Below, piece by piece: positions 36,160 through 44,822 of a stretch of DNA of 64,000 bases (its first letter is position 1; each line of letters begins with the position of its first letter). Both the position numbers and the translations under genes were made by a program. The notes beneath the pieces are model-generated. The model was given only the letters and a program-made list of their open reading frames with translations, was not told the origin of the DNA and did not search any database. This DNA comes from Nocardia nova SH22a (GTDB lineage Bacteria; Actinomycetota; Actinomycetes; Mycobacteriales; Mycobacteriaceae): positions 4,092,001-4,156,000 of the forward strand of contig NZ_CP006850.1 of assembly GCF_000523235.1 (NCBI RefSeq). The letters are read 5' to 3'.

Positions 36160-37367
36160 GCGATCCGGATACGTCCGGCGATACGTCGCCCGCGCCACCA
36201 CGAACTCCGGATCCGGCAACCGAAACGGTTGTGGCACACAATGTTCGGTCCGAATCCGCCCACGACACCGCGGACCGGCACACACCCGACGCGTCCGATG
36301 AGCGGGACGCCGCGACAATGCGCGCGCCGCGCCGGTGGTCGCGCATCACGCTGGTGTTCGCGGGATCGCTCGCCCTGCTGGTGGTCCTGACGCTGATCTC
36401 GGCCGCGGTCGGGCAGGTTCCCACCACCCCGCTCGAGGTCGCCGGGAGCGTGCTGCACCGGATCGGCCTGGACTGGGGGCCGATGCCGCACCATCCCGCC
36501 GGTGAGGTGACGCTGTGGCAGGTGCGGTTCCCGCGCGTGGTCCTGGCGATCCTGGTCGGCGCCGCCCTGGCGACCGCCGGTGCGCTGCTGCAGGGAGTGT
36601 TCGCCAATCCGCTCGCCGAACCCGGTGTCATCGGCGTGTCGGCGGGGGCGGCGGTGGGCGCCGGGGTGGTGATCGTCGTCGGTGGTGCGTTCGCCGCCGC
36701 CTGGTCGGTCGCCGCCGGTGCGTTCGTCGCCGGGCTCGGCACCACGCTGGCCGTGTATCTGCTGTCGCGATCACGCGGCCGCACCGAGACCGTGACCCTC
36801 GTGCTGACCGGTGTGGCGATCAACGCCTTCGCCGGGGGCGTGATGTCGTATCTGCTGTTCACCGCCTCCCCCGCCGCCCGCGACCAGATCGTGTTCTGGC
36901 AGATGGGCAGCCTCAACGGCGCCACCTGGCAGGCGGTGGCGATCGTGGCCCCGCTGACCGCCGTCGGCGTGGCCGCGGCGATACTGCTGGCCCCGCGCCT
37001 GGATCTGCTGGCCCTGGGCGAATCGGCGGCGCGGCACCTCGGTGTCGACGTGGAACGCCTGCGGCGCAACGTGATCGTGATCGTGGCGATCCTGGCCACC
37101 GCGGGGGTGGCGTTCACCGGCATCATCCTGTTCGTGGGACTGATCGTGCCGCATGTGGTACGCATGCTCGTCGGCCCCGCGCACCGCGTCCTGATCCCAC
37201 TGTCGGCGATTCTCGGCGCGGTCGTGCTGCTGGCCGCCGACATCGGCGCCCGCACCCTCGTCCACAACGCCGACCTGCCACTGGGCATGCTCACCTCCCT
37301 GGTCGGCGGACCGTTCTTCTTCTGGCTGCTGCGCCGCACGCGTGCGCGCTCGGGAGGCTGGGCATGA
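36156..37367 (+). CDS. hmuU: FecCD-family heme/siderophore permease
   Basis: 403 residues. A 60-residue charged N-terminal tail precedes about ten membrane helices of the BtuC/FecCD type. Family landmarks are RFPRVVLAILVGAALATAGA, LQGVFANPLAEPGVIGVSAG and GLIVPHVVRMLVGPAHR. It forms the membrane channel with the ATPase encoded next. It overlaps both neighbours by ATGA, indicating tight translational coupling. Confidence 0.92.
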   Translation: MSDPDTSGDTSPAPPRTPDPATETVVAHNVRSESAHDTADRHTPDASDERDAATMRAPRRWSRITLVFAGSLALLVVLTLISAAVGQVPTTPLEVAGSVLHRIGLDWGPMPHHPAGEVTLWQVRFPRVVLAILVGAALATAGALLQGVFANPLAEPGVIGVSAGAAVGAGVVIVVGGAFAAAWSVAAGAFVAGLGTTLAVYLLSRSRGRTETVTLVLTGVAINAFAGGVMSYLLFTASPAARDQIVFWQMGSLNGATWQAVAIVAPLTAVGVAAAILLAPRLDLLALGESAARHLGVDVERLRRNVIVIVAILATAGVAFTGIILFVGLIVPHVVRMLVGPAHRVLIPLSAILGAVVLLAADIGARTLVHNADLPLGMLTSLVGGPFFFWLLRRTRARSGGWA

Positions 37368-38320
37368 GCGACGATCCGACGACAGCGGCGGTGAACGCCC
37401 GAACCGGACGCACAACCCCGCCCGGTGGTGAGATGCCCGCCGAGCCGGGGACGGAGGGTCATGCGCACACACCCGCGGTCAACAGGGTGCGCGCGATGAT
37501 CCGGACGTTACGTCCCGCCCACGGCCTTCCCCAGCCCGTACCCGCGGGTGGGGCGACGCTGCGAGCACACGGCGTGAGCGTCGCTCGCGGCGGCCGCCCG
37601 ATCCTCGGCGACATCGACGTCGAGGTCGTCGCCGGGCAGATCCTCGCCCTGGTCGGCCCCAACGGCGCGGGCAAGTCCACACTCCTGGCCGCCCTCTCGG
37701 GTGAACTCGAAACCAGTGGCGGCACAGTCGAACTCGACGGCAGGCCGCTGGCTCACTGGTCACCGGTGGACATGGCGCGCCGCCGTGCGGTCCTGCCGCA
37801 GAACCACACCGTCGGATTCCCGTTCACGGTCCGCGAGGTCGTCACCATGGGCCGTGCTCCGTGGGCGCGCACCGAGCGCGAGGACGACGATGCCGACGCC
37901 ATCACCGCGGCCATGTCCGCCACCGACGTCACCCACCTCGCCGATCGCACGTTCCCGTCGCTGTCGGGCGGTGAACGGGCCCGTGCCGCGCTGGCCCGCG
38001 TGCTGGCCCAGGACACCGGCACCCTCCTGCTCGACGAGCCCACCGCCGCACTCGATCTCGGCCACCAGGAACAGGTCCTGGGCCTGGCGGCCGAGCGCGC
38101 CCGAGCGGGCATCGCGGTTGTGGTGGTCCTGCACGACCTGGGTCTGGCCGCCGCCTACGCCGACCGCGTCGCCGTCCTCGACCGCGGCCGGATCGCCGAA
38201 ACCGGGACGCCGCGCGAGGTGCTGACCACCGACATCCTGACCCGCGTCTACCGCCACCCCGTCGAGGTCATCGACCACCCCGTCACCGGAGCCCAGCTGG
38301 TGCTGCCCGTACGCCGCTGA
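37364..38320 (+). CDS. hmuV: Heme/siderophore ABC transporter ATP-binding protein
   Basis: 318 residues, about 60 longer than typical HmuV because of a Pro/Thr-rich N-terminal extension. The ATPase domain has Walker A GPNGAGKST, a Q-loop in LPQNHTVGFPF, the signature LSGGERARAALARVLAQ, Walker B LLLDEPTAALD and the switch His in VVLHDLG. The MTRR-like MARRRAVLPQ and AHW features fit HmuV. It is last in the hmuTUV operon, and a perfect hairpin follows 58 bp downstream. Confidence 0.92.
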   Translation: MSDDPTTAAVNARTGRTTPPGGEMPAEPGTEGHAHTPAVNRVRAMIRTLRPAHGLPQPVPAGGATLRAHGVSVARGGRPILGDIDVEVVAGQILALVGPNGAGKSTLLAALSGELETSGGTVELDGRPLAHWSPVDMARRRAVLPQNHTVGFPFTVREVVTMGRAPWARTEREDDDADAITAAMSATDVTHLADRTFPSLSGGERARAALARVLAQDTGTLLLDEPTAALDLGHQEQVLGLAAERARAGIAVVVVLHDLGLAAAYADRVAVLDRGRIAETGTPREVLTTDILTRVYRHPVEVIDHPVTGAQLVLPVRR

Positions 38321-38378
38321 GCGACCGCTGGGCACCTGTGGGCTCTTGACTCCGAACTCCGTCGCGGTGCACACTGTC

Positions 38379-38410
38379 AACCCAACCGGACCATAGGGTC
38401 CGGTTGGGTT
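38379..38410. terminator. 14-bp perfect hairpin between hmuV and the GH1 gene
   Basis: AACCCAACCGGACC / GGTCCGGTTGGGTT pairs with an ATAG loop, 26 bp before the GH1 start codon. It may terminate the hmu operon. Its closeness to the next start also allows an operator or a 5'-leader element. Confidence 0.6.
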
Positions 38411-38436
38411 CGCGGTGAAAGTGAGCGTGAGAGCGT

Positions 38437-39747
38437 ATGTCGGCGAAGAGAATCGGCGCGGCCCTCGCCGCCGCGATCATCGCGACCACGACGGGCGCGG
38501 GCCTCGGCTCGGCGCAGCCCGCACCGCTGCCCGCACTGGACTCGTCGTTCCTGTGGGGTGTGGCCTCCTCCGGATTCCAGAGCGAAGGCCGTGCCGCCGA
38601 CAGCAACTGGTCCCGGTACGCCTCCTCTCCGGCCGCCCACGACACCTACCGCGACTCGGTCGACTTCTTCGACCGCTACCGCTCCGATATCGCCCTCGCC
38701 CGCGACCTCGGCGTGCGCGTCTACCGGATCAGTGTGGAATGGTCACGCCTGCAACCACATCCGGGACAGTGGGACGAGCAGGGCTTCCGCTACTACGACG
38801 ATGTCGTCGCCGCCATCCGCGCGGCCGGAATGCGCCCGATGCTCACCCTCGACCACTGGGCGTATCCGGGCTGGGAGGCCGACCGCGGCGGCTGGCGCAA
38901 CCCCGGCATGGTCGCCGACTGGCTGGCGAACGCGCGGCGCGTGGTCGACCGGTACGCCGCGGCCGATCCACTGTGGGTGACCTTCAACGAACCGGCCTTC
39001 TACGGATTCAACGAGACCCGCATCGGCGCCCTCGGCCCCGCCGACATCCCCGCCATGACCGACCGGCTCGTCCAGGCCCACGACGCGATCTACGACTACA
39101 TCCACGCCCGGCAACCCGATGCGATGGTCACCAGCAACGTCGCCTTCGCCGCGACCGCCCAGGCCGCCACCGACGTGCTGTTCGAGGACCGGGTCGCCGC
39201 GAAACTGGACTACATCGGCATCGACTACTACTACGGCACCTCACTGGCCCACCCGGAGGGCTCGAATCCCGCGAACGTCGATGCGCCGTGGGAACTTTCG
39301 CTGACGCCGGAAGGCATCTACTACGCGCTGCGCTACTTCGCCCGCAAATTTCCCGGCCGGCCGCTGTTCATCGTCGAGAACGGGATGCCGACCGACAACG
39401 GCCGCCCGCGCGCCGACGGCTGGGACCGCGCCGACGCACTGCGCGACACGATCTACTGGCTGCAGCGAGCCGACGCCGACGGCATGAACGTCATCGGCTA
39501 CAACTACTGGAGCCTCACCGACAACTACGAATGGGGCAGTTACGCACCGCGTTACGGCCTCTACACCGTCGACGTCACCACCGATCCGGGCCTGACCCGC
39601 AAGCCCACCGACGCCGTGGCCGCCTACCGCGACATCACCGCCCACGACGGAGTCCCCGGCGACTACCGGCCCACCCGCCCGCCGGTGTGGTGCTCGACGG
39701 TCGATCTGCCCTCGAGCTGCCTGGCTCCCGTCACCGAGCCCCGCTGA
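38437..39747 (+). CDS. Secreted family GH1 glycosidase
   Basis: 436 residues. A signal peptide of about 26 residues (ends GSAQPAP) precedes a GH1 barrel beginning FLWGVASSGFQSEG. The acid/base Glu is E185 in TFNEP and the nucleophile is E314 in IVENG; WSLTDNYEW is the usual sugar-binding strand. A C-terminal tail contains two Cys that may form a disulfide. Family members are beta-glucosidases, galactosidases or related enzymes. Export is unusual for bacterial GH1, and the true substrate is unknown. It converges on the TetR gene with only a 1-bp gap. Confidence 0.9.
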   Translation: MSAKRIGAALAAAIIATTTGAGLGSAQPAPLPALDSSFLWGVASSGFQSEGRAADSNWSRYASSPAAHDTYRDSVDFFDRYRSDIALARDLGVRVYRISVEWSRLQPHPGQWDEQGFRYYDDVVAAIRAAGMRPMLTLDHWAYPGWEADRGGWRNPGMVADWLANARRVVDRYAAADPLWVTFNEPAFYGFNETRIGALGPADIPAMTDRLVQAHDAIYDYIHARQPDAMVTSNVAFAATAQAATDVLFEDRVAAKLDYIGIDYYYGTSLAHPEGSNPANVDAPWELSLTPEGIYYALRYFARKFPGRPLFIVENGMPTDNGRPRADGWDRADALRDTIYWLQRADADGMNVIGYNYWSLTDNYEWGSYAPRYGLYTVDVTTDPGLTRKPTDAVAAYRDITAHDGVPGDYRPTRPPVWCSTVDLPSSCLAPVTEPR

Positions 39748-39748
39748 G

Positions 39749-40312
39749 TCAGGAGGCGGGATCCCGCAACGCCCGCAGCAGCAATTCCCAGCCCCGCCGC
39801 GCGGCCTGCGCGCGCTCACCGGACGGCGTGCTGTGCAGCAGCGCGGCCAGCATGCTCACCGCGAGGAACGCCTCGTCCACCGTGAGCCCCGGCCGCAATC
39901 CCGCCCGCAGGCCCGGATCCGCCAATTTGGCCGCCAGCAGCGCGATCACCCGCTGGCCGGGTTCGTACAGTCGCGGATCGGAACTGTCGTCGGGATCGAG
40001 GACCGCGATGAACGCCACCGAATCGACCAGCCGGTTCACCACCTGCCCGAGGACGTCCTCGACGGTGGTGTCGGGCCGGGCGGCGAAGCGCTCCAGTGCG
40101 GCGACATGATCCTCGAAGACCGCGACGATGACCGCGGAGCGGGTCGGAAAGTGCCGGTAGAGACTGCCTTTGCCGACCCCGGCGCGCTGGGCGATCAGCC
40201 GTAGCGGAGCGTCGGCGCCGTATTCTGCGAACACCTCGCGGGCCGCGGCCAGCAACGCCGCCCGATTCTCCCGCGCCGCCGCCGGACCCCGGTTGGCACC
40301 GCGTGCGGTCAC
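39749..40312 (-). CDS. TetR/AcrR family regulator coupled to an RND transporter
   Basis: 187 residues from the GTG at 40312, whose GTGA overlaps the transporter stop. The HTH is at about 15-60 (RLIAQRAGVGKGSLYRHFPTR), followed by a TetR C-terminal domain (FLAVSMLAALLH). Being last in the MTB12-like / RND / TetR unit, it probably autoregulates the exporter (inference). Confidence 0.88.
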   Translation of the reverse strand: MTARGANRGPAAARENRAALLAAAREVFAEYGADAPLRLIAQRAGVGKGSLYRHFPTRSAVIVAVFEDHVAALERFAARPDTTVEDVLGQVVNRLVDSVAFIAVLDPDDSSDPRLYEPGQRVIALLAAKLADPGLRAGLRPGLTVDEAFLAVSMLAALLHSTPSGERAQAARRGWELLLRALRDPAS

Positions 40313-42402
40313 CGCCACACCAGTTTCAGCACCGCCGGGGTGAGCAGCATGCGGATCACCGTCGCATCGAGTACCAGCGCCGCGATCATGCCGTAGGCGA
40401 TGTATTTCATCAGCACCAGATCCGAGAATCCGAACGCGCCGGTCACCACGATGAGAATCGCCGCCGCCGAGGTGATCACGCCGCCGGTGTGGGCGATGCC
40501 GTAGCGGATCGCCTCCGCGGGCGGCGCACCCCCGGCCCGCGCCTCGGCCATGCGTGACTGCAGGAACACCTCGTAGTCGGTCGACAATCCGAACAGCACC
40601 GTCACGATCAGCACCAGGACCGCGAACATCAACGGGCCCGGCGTGAAGCCGAGCAGTCCCGCCCCGTGTCCCTCCACGAACACCCACGTCAGAATGCCCA
40701 GTGCCGCACCGAGACTCAGCGCGCTCATCACCACGGCCTTCACCGCCAGCACCACCGAACGGAACGCGATATACATCAGCACCAGCGCCGCACTCGCCAG
40801 AATCGTTGCCAGCAGCGGTAATCCGTCGATCAGGCCGTGGATGGCGTCACGTTCCAGCGCCGGAACACCGGCCACCATGACCTGCACACCCGGTGGATGC
40901 GGGATCGCGCGCAGCGAGGCGATCGCGTCGTCGGCGTCGGATTTGTGCACCAGACCGGTGGAGAGCACGTTGATGCCGTCGGTGGTCGGCGCCGAGGCTT
41001 CGAACGGCCCGGTCAGACCGGGTGTGAAATTGGCCTGGAACCGGATATCGGACAGCTGTTGCGGATTGGCCCCCACGACCACCAATTTCAGTGGCTCGGT
41101 GCGGAATTCGGGAAACAGCGTGTCGAATTTCTCCTGCGCCACCCGGGCCGGGTTGTCGGCGGCCAGGTAGCGCTCCGACAGTCCGCCGAATTCGATGTTG
41201 CGGAACGGGATCAGCAGGAACAGCAGCCCGGCCACGATCGGCACGATCACCCGCACCGGATGCCGCATCGCGAACAGTGCCAGCTTCGAGAAGAACCCCT
41301 TGTCGACCTGTTCGGCGTTGCGGATACCGGCGAAGCGGTGCCAGCCCCACAGATCGATGCGCCGCCCCACGATGCTCAGCGCGGCGGGCAGTGCGGTCAC
41401 CGACAGCACCGCCGCGAGCAGGACCGAGCTGATCCCCCCGTAGGGCACCGAGCGCAGCACCCCGTTGGGGTAGATGAACAGCGCCGCCAGGCTCACCGCG
41501 ATGATCGCCGCGGAGAACAGCACCGTGCGCCCGGCCGTGGCGACCGTGCGCGCCGTCGCCTCCTCCACACTGCGGCCCGCGGCCAGTTCCTCTCGGAAGC
41601 GCGTGACCGCGAACAATCCGTAGTCGATGGCCAGGCCCAGGCTGACCAGGGTCACCACCGCACTGGCGAAGACGTTGACGTCGATGTAGTCGGTGAGCAT
41701 CCGCATGATGCCCTGACTGCCCAGGATCGTCATCCCGCCGATCAGCACCGGCAGCAGCGCCCCGATGACCCCGCCGAAGACGAAATACAGCAGGATCGCC
41801 ACCACCGGCAGGGCGATCAGCTCGGCGCGGTGGATGTCTTCCTGCATACCGATATTGATGCCCTCGACCACCGGTTGCAGCCCGGCCAGCTGCACCGTCG
41901 TCCCGCCCGGCCCGCGTCCGGGACCGTCGGCCGCCAGATCCTTCTGGATGGCCAGATAGTTGTCGACGGTGGCGGTGTCGGAGCCGTGCAGGCCGATGCT
42001 GGCGAAGGCGTGGCTGCGTGAGGCGTCGGCGAACTGGCCCATCATCGAGCCGTCGAAATAGCTGTCGATCTTCTTGATGCGGTCCGGATACCGGTCGTGC
42101 AGATCCGTGAGCGCCGTGGCGATCGCGTCGCGCACCGGCGGATCGTCGACGGTGTGTCCTTCGGGTGCGGTGTAGAGCACGATGACGTCGGCGTCGGTAT
42201 CGCGGCCGAAGGTCTGATCGGCCAGTTTCGAGGCCACCACCGATTCGCTGTGCTCGTCGAACCAGCCGCCCTGGGTCAGCCGCGAGTTCAGATCGCGCCC
42301 CAGGAATCCGGAGACCGCGACGATCAGGACGAAGACGGCGAAGACGAGGTAGCGATGGCGATGGACGAACCGGCCCCAGCGCAGCAGGAGATCTTCGAGC
42401 AT
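40309..42402 (-). CDS. MMPL/RND-superfamily transporter
   Basis: 697 residues from the ATG at 42402. Twelve helices are arranged as two repeats (helix 1, a large external loop, then five helices each). The first loop contains LTQGGWFDEHSESVVASKLADQTFG, and the MMPL proton-relay region includes LGLAIDYGLFAVTRF and FGLSTDYEVFLQSRM, which carry the conserved D-Y pairs. Mycobacterial MmpL proteins export lipids or drugs using the proton gradient. The cargo here is unknown. It is preceded after 8 bp by an MTB12-like lipoprotein gene and followed by an overlapping TetR gene. Confidence 0.9.
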   Translation of the reverse strand: MLEDLLLRWGRFVHRHRYLVFAVFVLIVAVSGFLGRDLNSRLTQGGWFDEHSESVVASKLADQTFGRDTDADVIVLYTAPEGHTVDDPPVRDAIATALTDLHDRYPDRIKKIDSYFDGSMMGQFADASRSHAFASIGLHGSDTATVDNYLAIQKDLAADGPGRGPGGTTVQLAGLQPVVEGINIGMQEDIHRAELIALPVVAILLYFVFGGVIGALLPVLIGGMTILGSQGIMRMLTDYIDVNVFASAVVTLVSLGLAIDYGLFAVTRFREELAAGRSVEEATARTVATAGRTVLFSAAIIAVSLAALFIYPNGVLRSVPYGGISSVLLAAVLSVTALPAALSIVGRRIDLWGWHRFAGIRNAEQVDKGFFSKLALFAMRHPVRVIVPIVAGLLFLLIPFRNIEFGGLSERYLAADNPARVAQEKFDTLFPEFRTEPLKLVVVGANPQQLSDIRFQANFTPGLTGPFEASAPTTDGINVLSTGLVHKSDADDAIASLRAIPHPPGVQVMVAGVPALERDAIHGLIDGLPLLATILASAALVLMYIAFRSVVLAVKAVVMSALSLGAALGILTWVFVEGHGAGLLGFTPGPLMFAVLVLIVTVLFGLSTDYEVFLQSRMAEARAGGAPPAEAIRYGIAHTGGVITSAAAILIVVTGAFGFSDLVLMKYIAYGMIAALVLDATVIRMLLTPAVLKLVWR

Positions 42403-42410
42403 GCCGGGGG

Positions 42411-42944
42411 TCAGCCGCAGGCCGGGGTGCGGTAGTCGGCCGAGCGCAGGATGCCGCACAGATCGTTGCGCGAGATCTTCCACTTCCCGTCGATCTCGAC
42501 GAAGTGCACGATCGTGGTACGCACGTTCTCGCCGCTGCCGTCCTTGTCCAGGCGCATGGTGGCGGTCAGGGTGCCGTCGTGATTGTCGAACACCGGATCC
42601 ACCACGCCGTAGACCGCGCGCGGATTGTCGTGCAGCGCCTTGTACATATCGGGAATGGCGCCGGAGAACGCGGCCCCGTCCTCGATGAGGTCGGTGCGTT
42701 CACTGTCGGGCAGCGACGGATCCAGCGCGCGCTTGATCTGCGCGTCCAGCTCGGGGGCGGTGGGGATCGGCGGCCGGTTGGCGCTGCTGGCCGCGGCGGC
42801 CTCCGAGGAGGAGGTCAGCGCCGCGTAGGCCGAAGAGCGCGCGGCCGCCACCGAGGCCTCGTCGGGTCCGCTGTCGCAGGCGGCGATCGTCAGCGCGAGC
42901 ATCGTGATTCCGAAGGCGCCGTAGACCGTGCGTCGCAATGCCAT
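42411..42944 (-). CDS. MTB12-like (low-molecular-weight antigen) lipoprotein
   Basis: 177 residues. The signal sequence ends with lipobox TIAAC (Cys 23), then a Ser/Ala-rich linker. Residues about 60-175 resemble the MTB12/CFP-2 antigen domain: LDPSLPDSERTDLIEDG, a middle strand, and WKISRNDLCGIL near the end. These exported proteins are abundant in Mycobacteriales and of unsettled function. Its position directly before an MMPL gene suggests an accessory or lipid-binding role. Confidence 0.8.
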   Translation of the reverse strand: MALRRTVYGAFGITMLALTIAACDSGPDEASVAAARSSAYAALTSSSEAAAASSANRPPIPTAPELDAQIKRALDPSLPDSERTDLIEDGAAFSGAIPDMYKALHDNPRAVYGVVDPVFDNHDGTLTATMRLDKDGSGENVRTTIVHFVEIDGKWKISRNDLCGILRSADYRTPACG

Positions 42945-43000
42945 CTAGTCCTCGAATGTGTCGTAAGTAACCGTTGATTCCTACAGTCTGGCACGGGCGG

Positions 43001-43411
43001 TCAGCGGCCCTCGATCACCGCACCCAACCGGTCGAGCAGTGCGCGCACCGTGGTGGTGGCGCCGCGGCGGCCGGGCACCGGCACGGCGGCGGGGACCAGA
43101 TCGTGCACCAGTGCCCGCACACTGCGCGCGTCGTCGAGGTCGATATCGGTGACCGCGGCGTCGACCACCGCCACCACATCCTCGGGGCCGGGCACCTCGG
43201 TCGCGGTGTCGGCGCGGTAGATCTCGAGGGTGAGGGTGGCGCGCACCGTGCGGAAGGCGAACGGCAGCCCCTCGGCGGTTCTGCCGAAACCGTGCGCGAA
43301 CGGACCAACGGTTAGATCTTCAAGTATGAATTCAGACGTGCGGTCTGTTTCCAACCGAGACTCCCCTGGTTCTATATCGGATTGGTGTTCACGGTAACGG
43401 GTGAGGCGCAT
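43001..43411 (-). CDS. Conserved hypothetical protein (Rv2137c-like by position)
   Basis: 136 residues from the ATG at 43411; ATG 43456 is an alternative. It starts MRLTRYREHQSDIEPGESR, has a beta-rich middle (LPFAFRTVRATLTLEIYRA), and an acidic then Ala-rich helical end. It diverges from the LppL-like gene exactly as Rv2137c diverges from lppL (Rv2138) in M. tuberculosis, and has about the same length. It has no signal, membrane or catalytic motif. Confidence 0.6.
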   Translation of the reverse strand: MRLTRYREHQSDIEPGESRLETDRTSEFILEDLTVGPFAHGFGRTAEGLPFAFRTVRATLTLEIYRADTATEVPGPEDVVAVVDAAVTDIDLDDARSVRALVHDLVPAAVPVPGRRGATTTVRALLDRLGAVIEGR

Positions 43412-43506
43412 GCCACGCCGGAACCACCCCGGTGACCGGGCGGTGTGTCCGATCATGGTCAGATGAAGCAGTACGCATGAGTCGTCGGCGCGAAGGAGTT
43501 CGAAGC

Positions 43507-44529
43507 ATGCGCGGGAACCGGTCGGTAGTGTCTGCGGCGCTCGCGCTCGCCGGTGTCGTCGCGTTCGCGACCGGCTGCTCCTCGCACAGCGACGACACCA
43601 CCGCCCCTTCGGCCGGAGCCCCCGGATCCGCCGCCGCAGCACCCGTGGCCGCCGCCACCCCCGCCGGACAGGTCAGCGCATTCGGCCCGATCGGCGCCCT
43701 GCTCGCCGAACCCGCGAGCGGGCGGGTTCTGGCCCTGGATCCCAGCGGTCTGTCCCTGCGCATCGTCGATCCCGCCGATCCGGGCGCGGCGCGCACCCTC
43801 ACCCTGCCCGCCCGCGCGACCGGCCTGGCCCTCGGCGCACCCGGTGAGGTGCTGGTCCCGGCGGGCCGGGAGGTCCTGCGCGTCGACATCGCTTCCGCCG
43901 CAGTCCATCCCGTGCCGGTCGACGGCGAGGTGCGCGCGGTCGCCCGCCGCGCCGACGGCAGTCTGGCGCTCGGGCTCGACGGCGGCCGCGTGCGGATCCT
44001 CGACCCCGCCGGGCAGCCCGGCCGCACGATCGACGGACTGGGAACCGTCGACGCCGTGGCGACCACGTCCGAGACGATCGCCACCCTCGACCTGGCCCAG
44101 ACCAGTCTCACCGAACTCGACCTCGGCCGCGGCCGGGCCGGATTGGCGCTGCGCGCCGGTCTCGGCGCCACTCACGTCATCGGCGACCACTTCGGCCGCC
44201 TGCTCGCCACCGACACCTCCGGCGGCGCCCTGCTCGTCTACACCACCGACCCGCTGCTGCTGCGCCAGCGCTTCCCAGTCGGCGCGGCGCCCTACGCACT
44301 GGCCTACGATGAACGGTCCGACACCGTGTGGCTGACACTCACCGGAAGCAACGAGGTCGTCGGATTCGATCTGTCGACCGGTATACCGGAAGAAGTGGGT
44401 CGCTTCGCAACGGTGCGCCAGCCCAATTCACTGACGATCGACAGCCGCACCGGCGACATGTTCGTCGGCTCGGCAACCGGAGACGGTCTGCAACGCATCG
44501 GTGCGGACCAGAGGAAGAGAGGTCAGTGA
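43507..44529 (+). CDS. lppL: LppL-like beta-propeller lipoprotein
   Basis: 340 residues from the ATG at 43507 (AAGGAG upstream). The lipoprotein signal ends FATGCSS. The mature part consists of about six YncE/NHL-like repeats (GRVLALDPSGLSLRIVD, then GEVLVPAGREVLRVD, and so on), a beta-propeller typical of surface recognition proteins. Position beside DUF5703 and pyrD matches lppL (Rv2138). It overlaps the DUF5703 start by TGATG. Symbol is by synteny and architecture. Confidence 0.7.
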   Translation: MRGNRSVVSAALALAGVVAFATGCSSHSDDTTAPSAGAPGSAAAAPVAAATPAGQVSAFGPIGALLAEPASGRVLALDPSGLSLRIVDPADPGAARTLTLPARATGLALGAPGEVLVPAGREVLRVDIASAAVHPVPVDGEVRAVARRADGSLALGLDGGRVRILDPAGQPGRTIDGLGTVDAVATTSETIATLDLAQTSLTELDLGRGRAGLALRAGLGATHVIGDHFGRLLATDTSGGALLVYTTDPLLLRQRFPVGAAPYALAYDERSDTVWLTLTGSNEVVGFDLSTGIPEEVGRFATVRQPNSLTIDSRTGDMFVGSATGDGLQRIGADQRKRGQ

Positions 44530-44819
44530 TGGCTCGAGCGCCTCGATACGAGTCCGCCGCCGGTGGCGCACACAGCGGCCGGCGCAGAAGGTCGATCCCC
44601 GCCGGATGGGAGGAGACCAGCGAAGAAGGAGAATACGAGTACGTGCCGCTACGACTACCGCCGGACGTGAATCGAGTGACCGCATCCATGCGCCTGGCGA
44701 TCCAGGCCGAATTCGGCGGCTGGGAGCTGTCGCGGGTGCGCGCCTACACCGACGGCAGCCGGCGAGTGTTGCTGCGGCGCCGCAAAACCACCTTCCCCGT
44801 GACCGAAACGGGGATGTGA
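44529..44819 (+). CDS. DUF5703 family protein
   Basis: 96 residues from the ATG at 44529, sharing one base with the upstream stop. It has the family core YEYVPLRLPPDVNR then LAIQAEFGGWELSRVR and RRVLLRRRK, a small alpha/beta protein of unknown function. It sits 3 bp before pyrD, the standard arrangement in actinobacteria, so it may have a link to DHODH or pyrimidine metabolism (inference). Confidence 0.85.
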   Translation: MARAPRYESAAGGAHSGRRRRSIPAGWEETSEEGEYEYVPLRLPPDVNRVTASMRLAIQAEFGGWELSRVRAYTDGSRRVLLRRRKTTFPVTETGM

Positions 44820-44822
44820 GGA

